A stretch of DNA of 42,574 bases from an uncultured Prevotella sp. (GTDB taxonomy: Bacteria > Bacteroidota > Bacteroidia > Bacteroidales > Bacteroidaceae), in the NCBI GenBank assembly GCA_900545525.1, contig UQZX01000024.1, positions 1 to 42,574 on the forward strand, in the 5' to 3' direction. Within the stretch, counting starts at the first letter, position 1, and the number at the start of each line of letters is the position of its first letter. A program made the translations under genes and the position numbers. This document shows, piece after piece, positions 1 through 7,232 of this stretch. The notes beneath the pieces are model-generated. The model saw only the letters and a program-made list of their open reading frames with translations. It had not been told where the DNA came from and searched no databases.

Positions 1-2
1 AC

Positions 3-167
3 AATCTCACCGAACAGCAGCTCCGCATCTTTAACCTCCGCTTCACCGAAGGATGCAGCTATGAGGAAATAGCTTCTGCGGAAGGCATCAGCAAGGTCGC
101 TGTGTGGAAACATCTGTCACATCTGTTGAACATTATCAGAAACAACTTTAATTCAAACAGAAAATGA
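3..167 (+). CDS. ECF RNA polymerase sigma factor, C-terminal fragment (5' cut by window edge)
   Basis: Only the last 54 codons are present, read in frame from base 3 to a TGA at 165-167. The peptide contains a sigma-70 region 4 helix-turn-helix: LTEQQLRIFNLRF, then EGCSYEEIA, then the recognition helix ISKVAVWKHLSHLL, then a short basic tail. This is the part that contacts the -35 element. The stop overlaps the ATG of the next gene (ATGA), so the two are translationally coupled. The neighbour is a membrane protein, the usual arrangement for an ECF sigma factor and its regulator in Bacteroidetes. The family call rests on region 4 alone; the N-terminal regions are outside the window. Confidence 0.75.
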   Translation, partial: NLTEQQLRIFNLRFTEGCSYEEIASAEGISKVAVWKHLSHLLNIIRNNFNSNRK

Positions 168-1336
168 AACATTCGGACGAAAAGAAGAAGCTCTTCCTGG
201 ATATGCAGCAGCATCCCGAAGACTACCCGGACAATCAGATAGAGAACATAATGACCGAATTGGACGAGCCGGCAGACGTGGAAGCGGCATGGGCGGATTT
301 CAGCAGCAAGAACATTACGGAGTCCCCGGTTCGTACCACTTCCAAACGACCGGTAAAACACATATACATGCGCCGGTGGCAAGCCATTGCGGTTATGACC
401 GTGACAGCTCTTGCTGTATGGGAGATTATAACATTTACAAATAAGGAAGAAACGTCTCTGCCGGTAGCAAATACTTGCAATGGAAAAGAAGACGGCAATC
501 TTGAACATATTCATTCGGATTATCCGCAATCCGGTTCACAATCACCAGATGAGTCGAAAAAGGAAGAAATCAGACTTATTGCAGAGAACAATACTCAGGA
601 AAGAGACAACCACACGTCCCACTCCGCCGTCGCTTACGAGCCATACCAATCGGATAACATTCTCCGCATACGCGGGATAAGCAATATCATTGAAGATAAA
701 GAACCTGTCGTTATCGTAAATGGCGTGAGAGTACAGAATTTGGCTGTACTCTCCATTATAAATCCCGACGATATAGAAAAAATAAATGTGTGGAAAGACG
801 AGGTAACGAAAGCAACTTATGAGGCCCGTTTCGGAAGTCAGGTAAAGTACGGTGTCGTAGAAATCACTTTGAAAACAGAAAGGGAACCATCCTATGCCGA
901 TATATTCCCACCGAACTCCGACAGCAAAGATATATATTCCATTACCGAAAAGATGCCCGAGTTTCCCGGTGGACAAAAAGCACTCAAGGATTATCTCAAA
1001 GATAATCTGAAGTATCCGGATGAAGTGCGTAATTCCGCAGTCACGGGACGGGTCATCGTCAGTTTCGTTGTCGGGAAAGACGGAATCCTTCGAGACTTCA
1101 AGTTTATGCGCAGTCTCTTGAAGAACTCCGACAAGACAACTTGCACCGACTCCGCAATTATCGGCATCTGTGCCGAGGAAGCCATTCGGGTTTGCCGTAT
1201 GATGCCCTGCTGGGTTCCGGGCGGAATGTATACAGACAATGGTTACAGAAAAGTCAGTGTAAGATACTTACTGCCTCTTGGCTTCGGCGAACGGGAAGTC
1301 GGCGAACGGGATGGAAAAAGAATCAGAATACGGTAA
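164..1336 (+). CDS. Membrane protein with plug-like segment and TonB C-terminal domain, partner of the upstream sigma factor
   Basis: 390 aa. Residues 1-70 are charged and cytoplasmic (EKKKLFLDMQQHPEDY, then DEPADVEAAW), as in N-terminal parts of Bacteroidetes anti-sigma-like proteins. One membrane helix lies at about 73-91 (WQAIAVMTVTALAVWEIIT). A polar linker follows. Residues about 165-240 resemble the signature of TonB-dependent receptor plugs: VVIVNGVRV, NPDDIEKINVWKDE, then YGVVEITLK. Residues about 263-372 are a TonB C-terminal domain (MPEFPGGQKALKDYL, then TGRVIVSFVVGKDG). It shares the ATGA overlap with the sigma gene, so an anti-sigma or signal-transducing role is inferred. The TonB domain suggests contact with outer-membrane receptors. 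It could instead be annotated simply as an energy transducer of the TonB family. No insertion or break is seen. Confidence 0.7.
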   Translation: MKHSDEKKKLFLDMQQHPEDYPDNQIENIMTELDEPADVEAAWADFSSKNITESPVRTTSKRPVKHIYMRRWQAIAVMTVTALAVWEIITFTNKEETSLPVANTCNGKEDGNLEHIHSDYPQSGSQSPDESKKEEIRLIAENNTQERDNHTSHSAVAYEPYQSDNILRIRGISNIIEDKEPVVIVNGVRVQNLAVLSIINPDDIEKINVWKDEVTKATYEARFGSQVKYGVVEITLKTEREPSYADIFPPNSDSKDIYSITEKMPEFPGGQKALKDYLKDNLKYPDEVRNSAVTGRVIVSFVVGKDGILRDFKFMRSLLKNSDKTTCTDSAIIGICAEEAIRVCRMMPCWVPGGMYTDNGYRKVSVRYLLPLGFGEREVGERDGKRIRIR

Positions 1337-1596
1337 AATCCATTTATATCCTGACAAGTGACGAACCGCAATATCCGCTCCATAATTACATTGAGAATGT
1401 ACTTATGTCCTTGAACGCTTCATACACCATTCTTGCCACATTCTTTTCAGCCTTGCGCAAAGGACTGAAAATCCTTGTGCCATTGGTGTGATGCCTGTTG
1501 ATATTACCTTATAAATTGCTAAGTTATTAAATTACAATTACTTAGCGGTTTTCTTTAATCTCAATTTTGGGCATAGTCCCTACTCTAAATACAGAA
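1337..1596. other. Non-coding stretch at left edge of the accessory island
   Basis: No convincing gene. On the minus strand, 1508 down to 1386 is open for 40 codons and reads like a C-terminal protein fragment (HHTNGTRIFSPLRKAEKNV near its middle), but it has no upstream start and a stop lies directly before it. It may be the decayed end of a mobile-element gene or chance. Base composition becomes AT-rich from about 1500 onward. Confidence 0.35.
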
Positions 1597-1630
1597 AAGT
1601 CCGCTTATCAAATGGTAGGCGGGCTTTTTT
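1597..1630 (+). terminator. Hairpin plus T-run, probable rho-independent terminator
   Basis: AAGTCCGC (1597-1604) pairs with GCGGGCTT (1619-1626) with one G-T pair, across a 14-nt loop, and is followed by an unbroken T-run to 1631. It could end transcripts coming from the sigma/TonB-like operon 260 nt upstream. The loop is longer than in a typical terminator. Confidence 0.5.
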
Positions 1631-1663
1631 TCATTACCTTTATACCCTAAAAATCGAAAGACT

Positions 1664-2524
1664 ATGGAATTACCTATAAGATACCTGAATGAAAAAGGAC
1701 AGCTTGATGACGGTGAAACTTCACAAATGAGATACGTCTATGATATTATGTATGGAGAGGGTGAACCCAACCATAACGAAGATTGGTCTGTTGTCATTTA
1801 TCCAAGCAAGGTAAGGTTGGTGGACATTCCGTCTGCGGCAGAGATATTTGCAAAACGATACAATACAGGTCAGATAATTTGCCCTTATAAGTATGAGAGT
1901 TATATAAGAAATGTTGAATTGCAAGCAACCATAAACGGGCTGGGACTTGATGCAGACGCTTTTTGGCTTTTGGTAATGTTTTGTTTTGATTATGCTTGCA
2001 GTATGTGTTTGGACTGTTCTGTCATTGCGCCCACACGTGGAGAGAATATAGAAAGCCTTATCCAGTTATTGCCTGACATGAATAATTCAAAGGCAAAATT
2101 GAGCTTGAAAAAAGGCAAAGAGAAAATAGAGATTGAAAGCAACGAGACCATATCACTTATATTAGAATGGATAAAGCGTGGCTATGAGCAGGACAAAGAT
2201 TCAATAAGAGTGAATATGGTAGACGTAAATAAAGGAATTTCTCCATTCATAGATAAAAAAGATGAATCTGATTCTGTACTGATATGGTACTTTGCCTACC
2301 AGTTAAAATACTTTTTTGACTTGGAACCCCAATTTAAAGGCAAACGGAGGAAAGGAGATATAGCGTCACTCAACAAGAACTTGCTTATATCCAAATTGGT
2401 CTATTACACCAAGCTTTCTAAAAACGAGAACTTCAAATACAGTACCGATACACTGAAAAGTTTCTTCAAACAATATAAGGGCAAAGACATGAAAGGATTA
2501 TCTAATGTTTATCCAACATATTGA
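1664..2524 (+). CDS. Hypothetical protein, soluble, 286 aa
   Basis: The ATG at 1664 follows the terminator-like hairpin by about 30 nt. The product has no signal peptide or membrane helix and should be cytoplasmic. A Cys-containing stretch lies near residues 104-112 (CSMCLDCS context). The C-terminal third is Lys-rich (FKGKRRKGD, FFKQYKGKDMKG). I do not recognise a family. Its codon and base use is AT-rich like the island to its right and unlike the core genes from 10 kb on, so it probably belongs to the acquired segment. It is followed by more than 600 nt without a gene, so it appears monocistronic. The ORF is long and unbroken, so it is probably a real gene of unknown role. Confidence 0.6.
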   Translation: MELPIRYLNEKGQLDDGETSQMRYVYDIMYGEGEPNHNEDWSVVIYPSKVRLVDIPSAAEIFAKRYNTGQIICPYKYESYIRNVELQATINGLGLDADAFWLLVMFCFDYACSMCLDCSVIAPTRGENIESLIQLLPDMNNSKAKLSLKKGKEKIEIESNETISLILEWIKRGYEQDKDSIRVNMVDVNKGISPFIDKKDESDSVLIWYFAYQLKYFFDLEPQFKGKRRKGDIASLNKNLLISKLVYYTKLSKNENFKYSTDTLKSFFKQYKGKDMKGLSNVYPTY

Positions 2525-2622
2525 ATCGTGTAGTTTGCATTTTTCCCTATGCCACTCTATTTTAAGGGGGGTATAAAATACGACATTCTAATTTATTCCA
2601 TAGATACATTTTCATACCATTG

Positions 2623-2630
2623 TACCTTTG
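2623..2630 (+). promoter_or_regulatory. Promoter -7 box (TACCTTTG), no obvious target gene
   Basis: An exact match to the Bacteroidetes TAnnTTTG box. A clear -33 TTG is not present at the right distance. The next gene starts 518 nt downstream, so any transcript would begin with a long non-coding part crossing the repeat block. Confidence 0.4.
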
Positions 2631-2779
2631 CAACGTAGTCAAAAGGCAAACGGTGCGCCTCTGTCTGATTACCTGTTATTGCCTCCACAGATAAAGCGAG
2701 GGTAATTAAAATGGTATAAATAGCAAATGTTTAATTTTGGCAAAATTCATAATACGGCTCAAATTTACAAACAAAGTTC

Positions 2780-2810
2780 TTGTTCGGTTAAAATCTTTTC
2801 GTTAAATTTG
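2780..2810 (+). promoter_or_regulatory. Probable promoter reading into the hairpin block and the 3149 gene cluster
   Basis: TTG at 2780-2782, a 20-nt gap, then TAAATTTG at 2803-2810. This matches the Bacteroidetes -33/-7 spacing seen at several core genes in the window. Transcription would start near 2817 and run through the inverted repeats before reaching the first small gene at 3149. Confidence 0.5.
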
Positions 2811-2864
2811 TGGCAATTTCAGTGGATTAATGCGTTAGGAATCTGGAAGGACATATAAACGAAA

Positions 2865-3075
2865 GGGCGTTTAGCTAAATTATCCCTTGTTGGAATCTGG
2901 ACAATTCTACCGTATGGATAATGAGCAGGAACGCCCACACCATGGTTATATACTTACCTTTAGGGGTACTATATACTATTTTGGTGTGGGCTTTGCTTAT
3001 TACATACGGTGGGCAGTCCAGAACTCTTAACATCAAGAGAGCCTCAACAAGATAATAAGCCAAAGTACCCACACC
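2865..3075. repeat. Nested imperfect inverted repeats (two hairpins that can also cross-pair)
   Basis: Hairpin 1 is 2865-2885 with 2916-2936. GGGCGTT pairs with AACGCCC and ATTATCC with GGATAAT, separated by an unpaired 7-nt bulge on each side. Hairpin 2 is 2983-3002 with 3053-3075. GGTGTGGG pairs with CCCACACC and CTTATTA with TAATAAG, with small bulges. In addition, 2911-2941 is an inverted copy of 2983-3009 (CGTATG and CCCACACC against GGTGTGGG and CATACG), so the two hairpins can swap partners. GGAATCTGGA occurs at 2838 and 2892. The bulged two-box stems are reminiscent of folded recombination sites, but they do not fit the integron attC core (RYYYAAC/GTTRRRY). Confidence 0.65.
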
Positions 3076-3148
3076 TTCTTCTTTATATGTGAATCAAATA
3101 ATAAGAAATCGCTTCTTCCGGGTATTGAGTGGCATATGTAAATGATAG

Positions 3149-3661
3149 ATGAACAGTTTAAAATTTAAGATGCTTATTCTTTTTTTATTTGGTGGCATCA
3201 CTTCTGCTTTTGCACAAGCTACAATTAAATCGACTTGTTACAATGTGGATGGTTATTGGGGACAATGGGAAGATGCGCATGGTTGGTTAAATGTGACAGG
3301 CACGTATTCGTCATTTGTTATTCACCAAACACACAATCATCCTTCTGAGTATGGATGTAAAATAAATGTCTATGGTTATGATGATAATCTTAGCAAAAAA
3401 GAAAAGAAACAAAGACTGAAGGACGGAGAATGGTATACTTATAATGGCTCCATTGAAATTTTTCTAAAGGGAAATGTTAATACTGCTCGCAAATGGGTAA
3501 AATCGTTTAGTTGGACTTTGGGCAGCTTTGATTATAAAGATGCTAAGGGTACGACAAAGGCAACTTATGCGGCAAAAATAATGATAGCACCTTATAAAAA
3601 AATTCCGAAAACATACAATGTCATATTTGAAGGCTGTGCAATCGCATTTACATTATATTAA
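3149..3661 (+). CDS. Secreted protein of unknown family, 170 aa
   Basis: The N-terminus is a clear Sec signal peptide: a short basic start (NSLKFK), a hydrophobic core (MLILFLFGGITSAFA), and likely cleavage after AFA before QATI. There is no lipobox. The mature part is rich in aromatic residues and Gly (DGYWGQWEDAHGWLNV), has three cysteines, and looks like a small beta-rich periplasmic domain. No family is recognised. It is the first gene of a co-directional cluster, 16 nt before the next secreted protein, so co-transcription from the promoter at 2780 is likely. The base composition is strongly AT-rich compared with core genes. Confidence 0.6.
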   Translation: MNSLKFKMLILFLFGGITSAFAQATIKSTCYNVDGYWGQWEDAHGWLNVTGTYSSFVIHQTHNHPSEYGCKINVYGYDDNLSKKEKKQRLKDGEWYTYNGSIEIFLKGNVNTARKWVKSFSWTLGSFDYKDAKGTTKATYAAKIMIAPYKKIPKTYNVIFEGCAIAFTLY

Positions 3662-3677
3662 ATAAAACTATAAAATT

Positions 3678-4139
3678 ATGAAACGTTCAATTTCTATTTT
3701 CGTATTATCAATGATTGGCATAATGGCGTATGGTCAATCTTATAATGATTTTTTTACCACCTATGAAAGTGCCCCAAGACGATCTACGCAACAACAATCT
3801 ACAGGAGGCTACACGAATGGTAAAACTCGCAATAATAATGGTGTGGCTCAATATGATGTAATCGATGCAAACAAATACATGCAATCAATAGGGCCGCAAA
3901 ATGTTCAAGTTACAAATGGTGTATTTGTCTCCAATGGTCAATTCTATTCTGTCAAATTAAAAGTCGGAATATCTGGGACTAATCAGAATCAAATAATTGT
4001 CTGCGGATATTGGGACGGTCAAATGTGGGAAAATTATGAAAATTACGCTTCTGCAATAGGCTATGATGCTCCTGACCAAATAAAACGGGCTTGTACACAT
4101 CAAGTTTATATTTCATCTTTAGGTACAGTTTATTTTTAA
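3678..4139 (+). CDS. Secreted protein of unknown family, 153 aa
   Basis: A signal peptide is visible: KR, then a hydrophobic core SISIFVLSMIGIMAYG, then cleavage near YG-QSYN. The mature protein begins with a Gln/Thr/Asn-rich flexible stretch (about residues 33-60) and then a compact domain (SNGQFYSVKLKVGIS, IIVCGYWDGQMWE). There are two cysteines. I do not recognise the family. It lies between another secreted protein (16 nt upstream) and a large cytoplasmic-looking protein (12 nt downstream), so all three are probably in one operon. Confidence 0.6.
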   Translation: MKRSISIFVLSMIGIMAYGQSYNDFFTTYESAPRRSTQQQSTGGYTNGKTRNNNGVAQYDVIDANKYMQSIGPQNVQVTNGVFVSNGQFYSVKLKVGISGTNQNQIIVCGYWDGQMWENYENYASAIGYDAPDQIKRACTHQVYISSLGTVYF

Positions 4140-4151
4140 AACACTATTATT

Positions 4152-5348
4152 ATGCCATACATACATGCTATTATAAGGGAAGAAGAAACAGGTAAGTTGA
4201 AATATGTACAGGAACATTATAACTATGCCCATATTGAGGATTCTGTTTTGTGCGATTTTTTCAATTATGCCACTTCACTATCCGAAGCATATTGTAGTTG
4301 TTTGCCAGAAATACCTGTAAAGTCTCTCAATAGGGAAGAAAGAAGTGAAAGACAAGATGCCTATTTAATGCAGCAGGCTCTTAATGAGTTCAAAGCAAAA
4401 AACGATGTGGTTGCTTTTTCTCACCGCTATGGAGGCTTTACGCATTTTGATTGGAATTTCAACGATGACATAACATTTCACATTTACACCAATTTCGGAT
4501 TTGGTAGTATGAGTGATTTTAATGTCACTTTCATGTATAAGGATGTTAAGCTGGCGCCTTATTCTTACTATGTAAAATACAGACGTTCAGATTACGCTTC
4601 TGTTGTAAAATGCACCTATCAATATTATTTAAAATTTGAGGAATGGTCACACGTGATGAGTGACTGTCTCACTTTTTATGAGGCCGTTGTTACTGGAAAC
4701 GAAAACCATATTTTCAGATGGATAAAGGATCAAATAGAGGCTATGATTGATGGACTGGACAAAATCCTCAATTCATCGTTTTACACTTTTTATGAAGAAA
4801 GGCATAATGTAAACAGAGTGAGTGAGAGGGCGACATTAACCAATGATGATTTTTGGATTGTAAAGGCAGAAAAGATTGCCAACTCTTTATTGTTCATCAA
4901 AAATTTGGAAGTACTTCCGATGCAAGTAGAAGCCGACAAATACTCTACACGCCTTCTTGAGATTGCAAAAACATTCGTGCCAATGTTATCTGATAAAATT
5001 TCTTCAGTACAAAAGAAAGTATCTATAGAAGAATTTAACTTGCAGTCTCTTAAGGAGGAGGGGGATTACCCCTTGTATATTCGTATCAGGGAAAAGTATT
5101 ACCATAAAAAACAATGGTATTGTTCTTCCAAAAAAATCTCAATGATACGCTATCTTATGAAGCTATTGAAAAGACTTTATCCACAATATTGTCTTGTGGA
5201 GGTAAAGCAACGTCTCAAAGCACTTGACGCATTAATAAAGAAAATAGATGATGCAACAAGTAAGTTGAACATTCAAAAACGTCTGTTGGATTCTTTAGAG
5301 GAAAGTTTCTCAACACTCACGGCAAATTTAAAAGAATATAACAGATGA
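4152..5348 (+). CDS. Hypothetical 398-aa protein with C-terminal coiled-coil
   Basis: It has no signal peptide or membrane helix. The N-terminal half has many aromatic residues (HRYGGFTHFDWNFNDD, FHIYTNFGFGSMSDF) and may be a folded binding domain. From about residue 270 the sequence becomes heptad-like with alternating Leu/Ile and charged residues (RLKALDALIKKIDD, then KLNIQKRLLDSLEES), which predicts a coiled-coil. No enzyme motif is recognised. Its stop overlaps the ATG of the next gene by 4 nt (ATGA at 5345-5348), which is evidence of translational coupling and suggests that the two products work together, perhaps as effector and partner. That role is inference. Confidence 0.6.
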   Translation: MPYIHAIIREEETGKLKYVQEHYNYAHIEDSVLCDFFNYATSLSEAYCSCLPEIPVKSLNREERSERQDAYLMQQALNEFKAKNDVVAFSHRYGGFTHFDWNFNDDITFHIYTNFGFGSMSDFNVTFMYKDVKLAPYSYYVKYRRSDYASVVKCTYQYYLKFEEWSHVMSDCLTFYEAVVTGNENHIFRWIKDQIEAMIDGLDKILNSSFYTFYEERHNVNRVSERATLTNDDFWIVKAEKIANSLLFIKNLEVLPMQVEADKYSTRLLEIAKTFVPMLSDKISSVQKKVSIEEFNLQSLKEEGDYPLYIRIREKYYHKKQWYCSSKKISMIRYLMKLLKRLYPQYCLVEVKQRLKALDALIKKIDDATSKLNIQKRLLDSLEESFSTLTANLKEYNR

Positions 5349-5632
5349 AAACACCAATCTATTTATTGCTGAATCTAAATACTTTTGAAAGATTTATTAC
5401 GTTAGCCCATGAAGCTCCAATAATAGGGTATAATGGAAATTTGTCAGACGAAGAGTTTTTTGACTTCTTGATTATGTCAGATACTTATCTTGTCTGGAAT
5501 TCTGATTTAGAATCAAACGTACTCAAATCAATACAAAAGTTGGTTATTCAACATGAGGTTAGCCATCCTAATTTTAGCAAAAGTGATATAATAAGAGAAG
5601 GCGAAAAAGCTCATTCAGCTCTTTTTCATTAG
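5345..5632 (+). CDS. Hypothetical 95-aa protein coupled to the 4152 gene
   Basis: It starts inside the stop of the preceding gene (ATGA overlap). The product is small and acidic in its middle (GNLSDEEFFDFLIMSD) and has no signal peptide. No family is recognised. The coupling and size would fit a partner, chaperone or antidote of the 398-aa protein, but nothing in the sequence proves this. Confidence 0.55.
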   Translation: MKTPIYLLLNLNTFERFITLAHEAPIIGYNGNLSDEEFFDFLIMSDTYLVWNSDLESNVLKSIQKLVIQHEVSHPNFSKSDIIREGEKAHSALFH

Positions 5633-5665
5633 TAAAATTTGCATTACATCTTTAAAAATAATATT

Positions 5666-5998
5666 ATGTACAAACCAACAGAAATGGAACTGACAATCTA
5701 TGCTATGGCAGCAGAGATGAATGACAAGTACAATCAGCCCAACACTTCAAGGGATATTGCAGAAGAAGCAGAATTGTGGGCAAGAGATTTTTCAATGCTC
5801 ACGGAAAAACAACTATGCGACAAAGCTGTAGAATTTACCCGTAAGAATGTACGTGAAATGAATTGGAGTGAGGATGATATCGAAGGAGTTACATGGTTCT
5901 TGGGAATCTATGCCCGTGTTATATTAAAAGCTGGCTTATCTCAAAGTTTTGCATCTATTATGATGACATCTTTACGTAAATACTATGATGTTGAATAA
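5666..5998 (+). CDS. Hypothetical 110-aa helical protein
   Basis: I place the start at the ATG at 5666. A frame extension from a TTG at 5639 adds only nine residues and sits directly after the previous stop, so it is less likely. The product is soluble and predicted almost entirely helical (EMELTIYAMAAEMND, DIAEEAELWARDF, KAVEFTRKNVREMNW). No family is recognised. It is 33 nt downstream of the 95-aa gene and in the same direction. Confidence 0.55.
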   Translation: MYKPTEMELTIYAMAAEMNDKYNQPNTSRDIAEEAELWARDFSMLTEKQLCDKAVEFTRKNVREMNWSEDDIEGVTWFLGIYARVILKAGLSQSFASIMMTSLRKYYDVE

Positions 5999-6049
5999 TA
6001 CATAGAAATACAATTGTCAAGTTTATTAAAAGCACTATAATAATTTGAT

Positions 6050-6445
6050 ATGGATAAGAATAAAGAAGAGTTGATATCTTTCAATAGAGCAGGATCCATT
6101 TGTACCCATGCAGAAGAAATACTGGGAACGGAATTGTTCATAAGAATAACACAGAAACAAGTAACAGTAAACCCATTACTGACTTTTTCTTCAATGGTAA
6201 TGTACATTAATAGAGATGGAAAACTAAAAACGGGAAGGAATTACCTTTCTAATATAGCTTCATTGCGAAATGATGAATGGTTAGATGATTTTATATCTTT
6301 CTTTCATTCGCAAAACCCAGAATGCAAGGAAATTCTTGGCGTTTTAACCTCTACCAAAGATACTTATTGGTATATAGATTTTGTTTGTAATCAATTAAAG
6401 TTGCCAGAGGCAATTGATAAAAGAGGCTCGACTATTTTATTGTAA
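6050..6445 (+). CDS. Hypothetical 131-aa protein
   Basis: The ATG at 6050 follows a 51-nt gap. The product is soluble with no signal peptide or membrane helix, mixed alpha/beta in character, and contains two cysteines late in the chain. No family is recognised. It sits in the middle of the small-gene array with the same strand and AT-rich composition. Confidence 0.5.
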   Translation: MDKNKEELISFNRAGSICTHAEEILGTELFIRITQKQVTVNPLLTFSSMVMYINRDGKLKTGRNYLSNIASLRNDEWLDDFISFFHSQNPECKEILGVLTSTKDTYWYIDFVCNQLKLPEAIDKRGSTILL

Positions 6446-6504
6446 TTTTTTTGCAAAATACAAACCAAATATAGATAAAGATATTTACGTAAAATGGTAG
6501 TTGT

Positions 6505-6837
6505 ATGACACGATCTTATTCTTGGTTTTATGATTGGTATCATGGTCAAATCACATCCTATATGGATGAGGGTACGCAAAAAGACTATTACAAAGAATGT
6601 GAATATGTTGCTTTATGGTTTAATCGTGTAAGAGGGAATGGCGTATTTCCCATATTCTTTAAAGACAATGCTGATTTTAATAATTGGATTGAATATTATG
6701 GAGGAATCAAAGTAGTCCTCCATTACCAATATTATAAAGTTATACATTATCCCATAGGAGCGGATAAAGAAACTATTATAGATACTATAATCAGAGTTTT
6801 GATGCAAATTTATAAGAACGGAGATATACCAAAATGA
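6505..6837 (+). CDS. Hypothetical 110-aa protein rich in aromatic residues
   Basis: The ATG at 6505 is used; an ATG at 6494 is followed at once by a stop. The product has an unusually high content of Tyr and Trp (SWFYDWYHGQITSYMD, then IEYYGGIKVVLHYQYYK) and no signal peptide. No family is recognised. The next gene starts 21 nt after its stop, so co-transcription is likely. Confidence 0.5.
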   Translation: MTRSYSWFYDWYHGQITSYMDEGTQKDYYKECEYVALWFNRVRGNGVFPIFFKDNADFNNWIEYYGGIKVVLHYQYYKVIHYPIGADKETIIDTIIRVLMQIYKNGDIPK

Positions 6838-6858
6838 TTGATAATATATAAGTTTCAT

Positions 6859-7137
6859 ATGTCACATTTCTTTTATAAATACGAATGTCCCGATTGTGGA
6901 TATACTATAGATGGATTGTCAGAGGGTGGTAGGTTGTTCTCTGAATACAACTATATCCAACTTCAATGCCCTGTGTGCAAAAAGTTGGAGAGCGTAAATG
7001 TCCCCTATGAAAAGGAACAAGCCGGTGACTTTCCATTATCAGAATGTTGCAATGTTGAGATACAGAAATGGGATAAAAGTTGTCCTGTGTGTAGTAAGAA
7101 AATGATTCAAACAGTTCTATGGGATGATATTTGTTGA
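6859..7137 (+). CDS. Small zinc-ribbon protein, 92 aa
   Basis: I choose the ATG at 6859; the frame opens at a TTG at 6838 directly after the previous stop, adding seven residues. Cysteine pairs typical of zinc ribbons are visible: CPDC near the start pairs with CPVC about 35 residues later, and a second set is ECC with CPVC near the C-terminus. Such ribbons bind zinc and usually mediate nucleic-acid or protein contacts. No larger domain is attached and the function is unknown. It is the last gene of the array of unrecognised genes, with a 95-nt gap before the lipoprotein gene. Confidence 0.55.
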   Translation: MSHFFYKYECPDCGYTIDGLSEGGRLFSEYNYIQLQCPVCKKLESVNVPYEKEQAGDFPLSECCNVEIQKWDKSCPVCSKKMIQTVLWDDIC

Positions 7138-7232
7138 AACAATAATGTTTTTTTATAGGGAGAATCTAAAAAAGAAACCTCTTAATATGTAAACTTTATA
7201 ATATCAGACAAACTAAAAAACGACATTAACAG

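Larger units (their letters stand above)
2525..3148. other. 624-bp non-coding region with promoter-like sites and nested inverted repeats
   Basis: No ORF of credible coding quality on either strand. Features seen are: a promoter -7 box at 2623; an inverted pair ATTACC (2668-2673) and GGTAAT (2701-2706); a second promoter at 2780-2810; a GGAATCTGGA direct repeat (2838-2847 and 2892-2901) with a looser inverted copy at 3016-3026; and the hairpin block at 2865-3075. The density of symmetric sequence in a gene-free stretch suggests a structured RNA or a recombination site. Confidence 0.55.

Noticed and set aside
2865..3075. Integron attC site
   Set aside because: The core triplets face the wrong way (GGGCGTT...AACGCCC) and do not match RYYYAAC/GTTRRRY; no integrase is seen.
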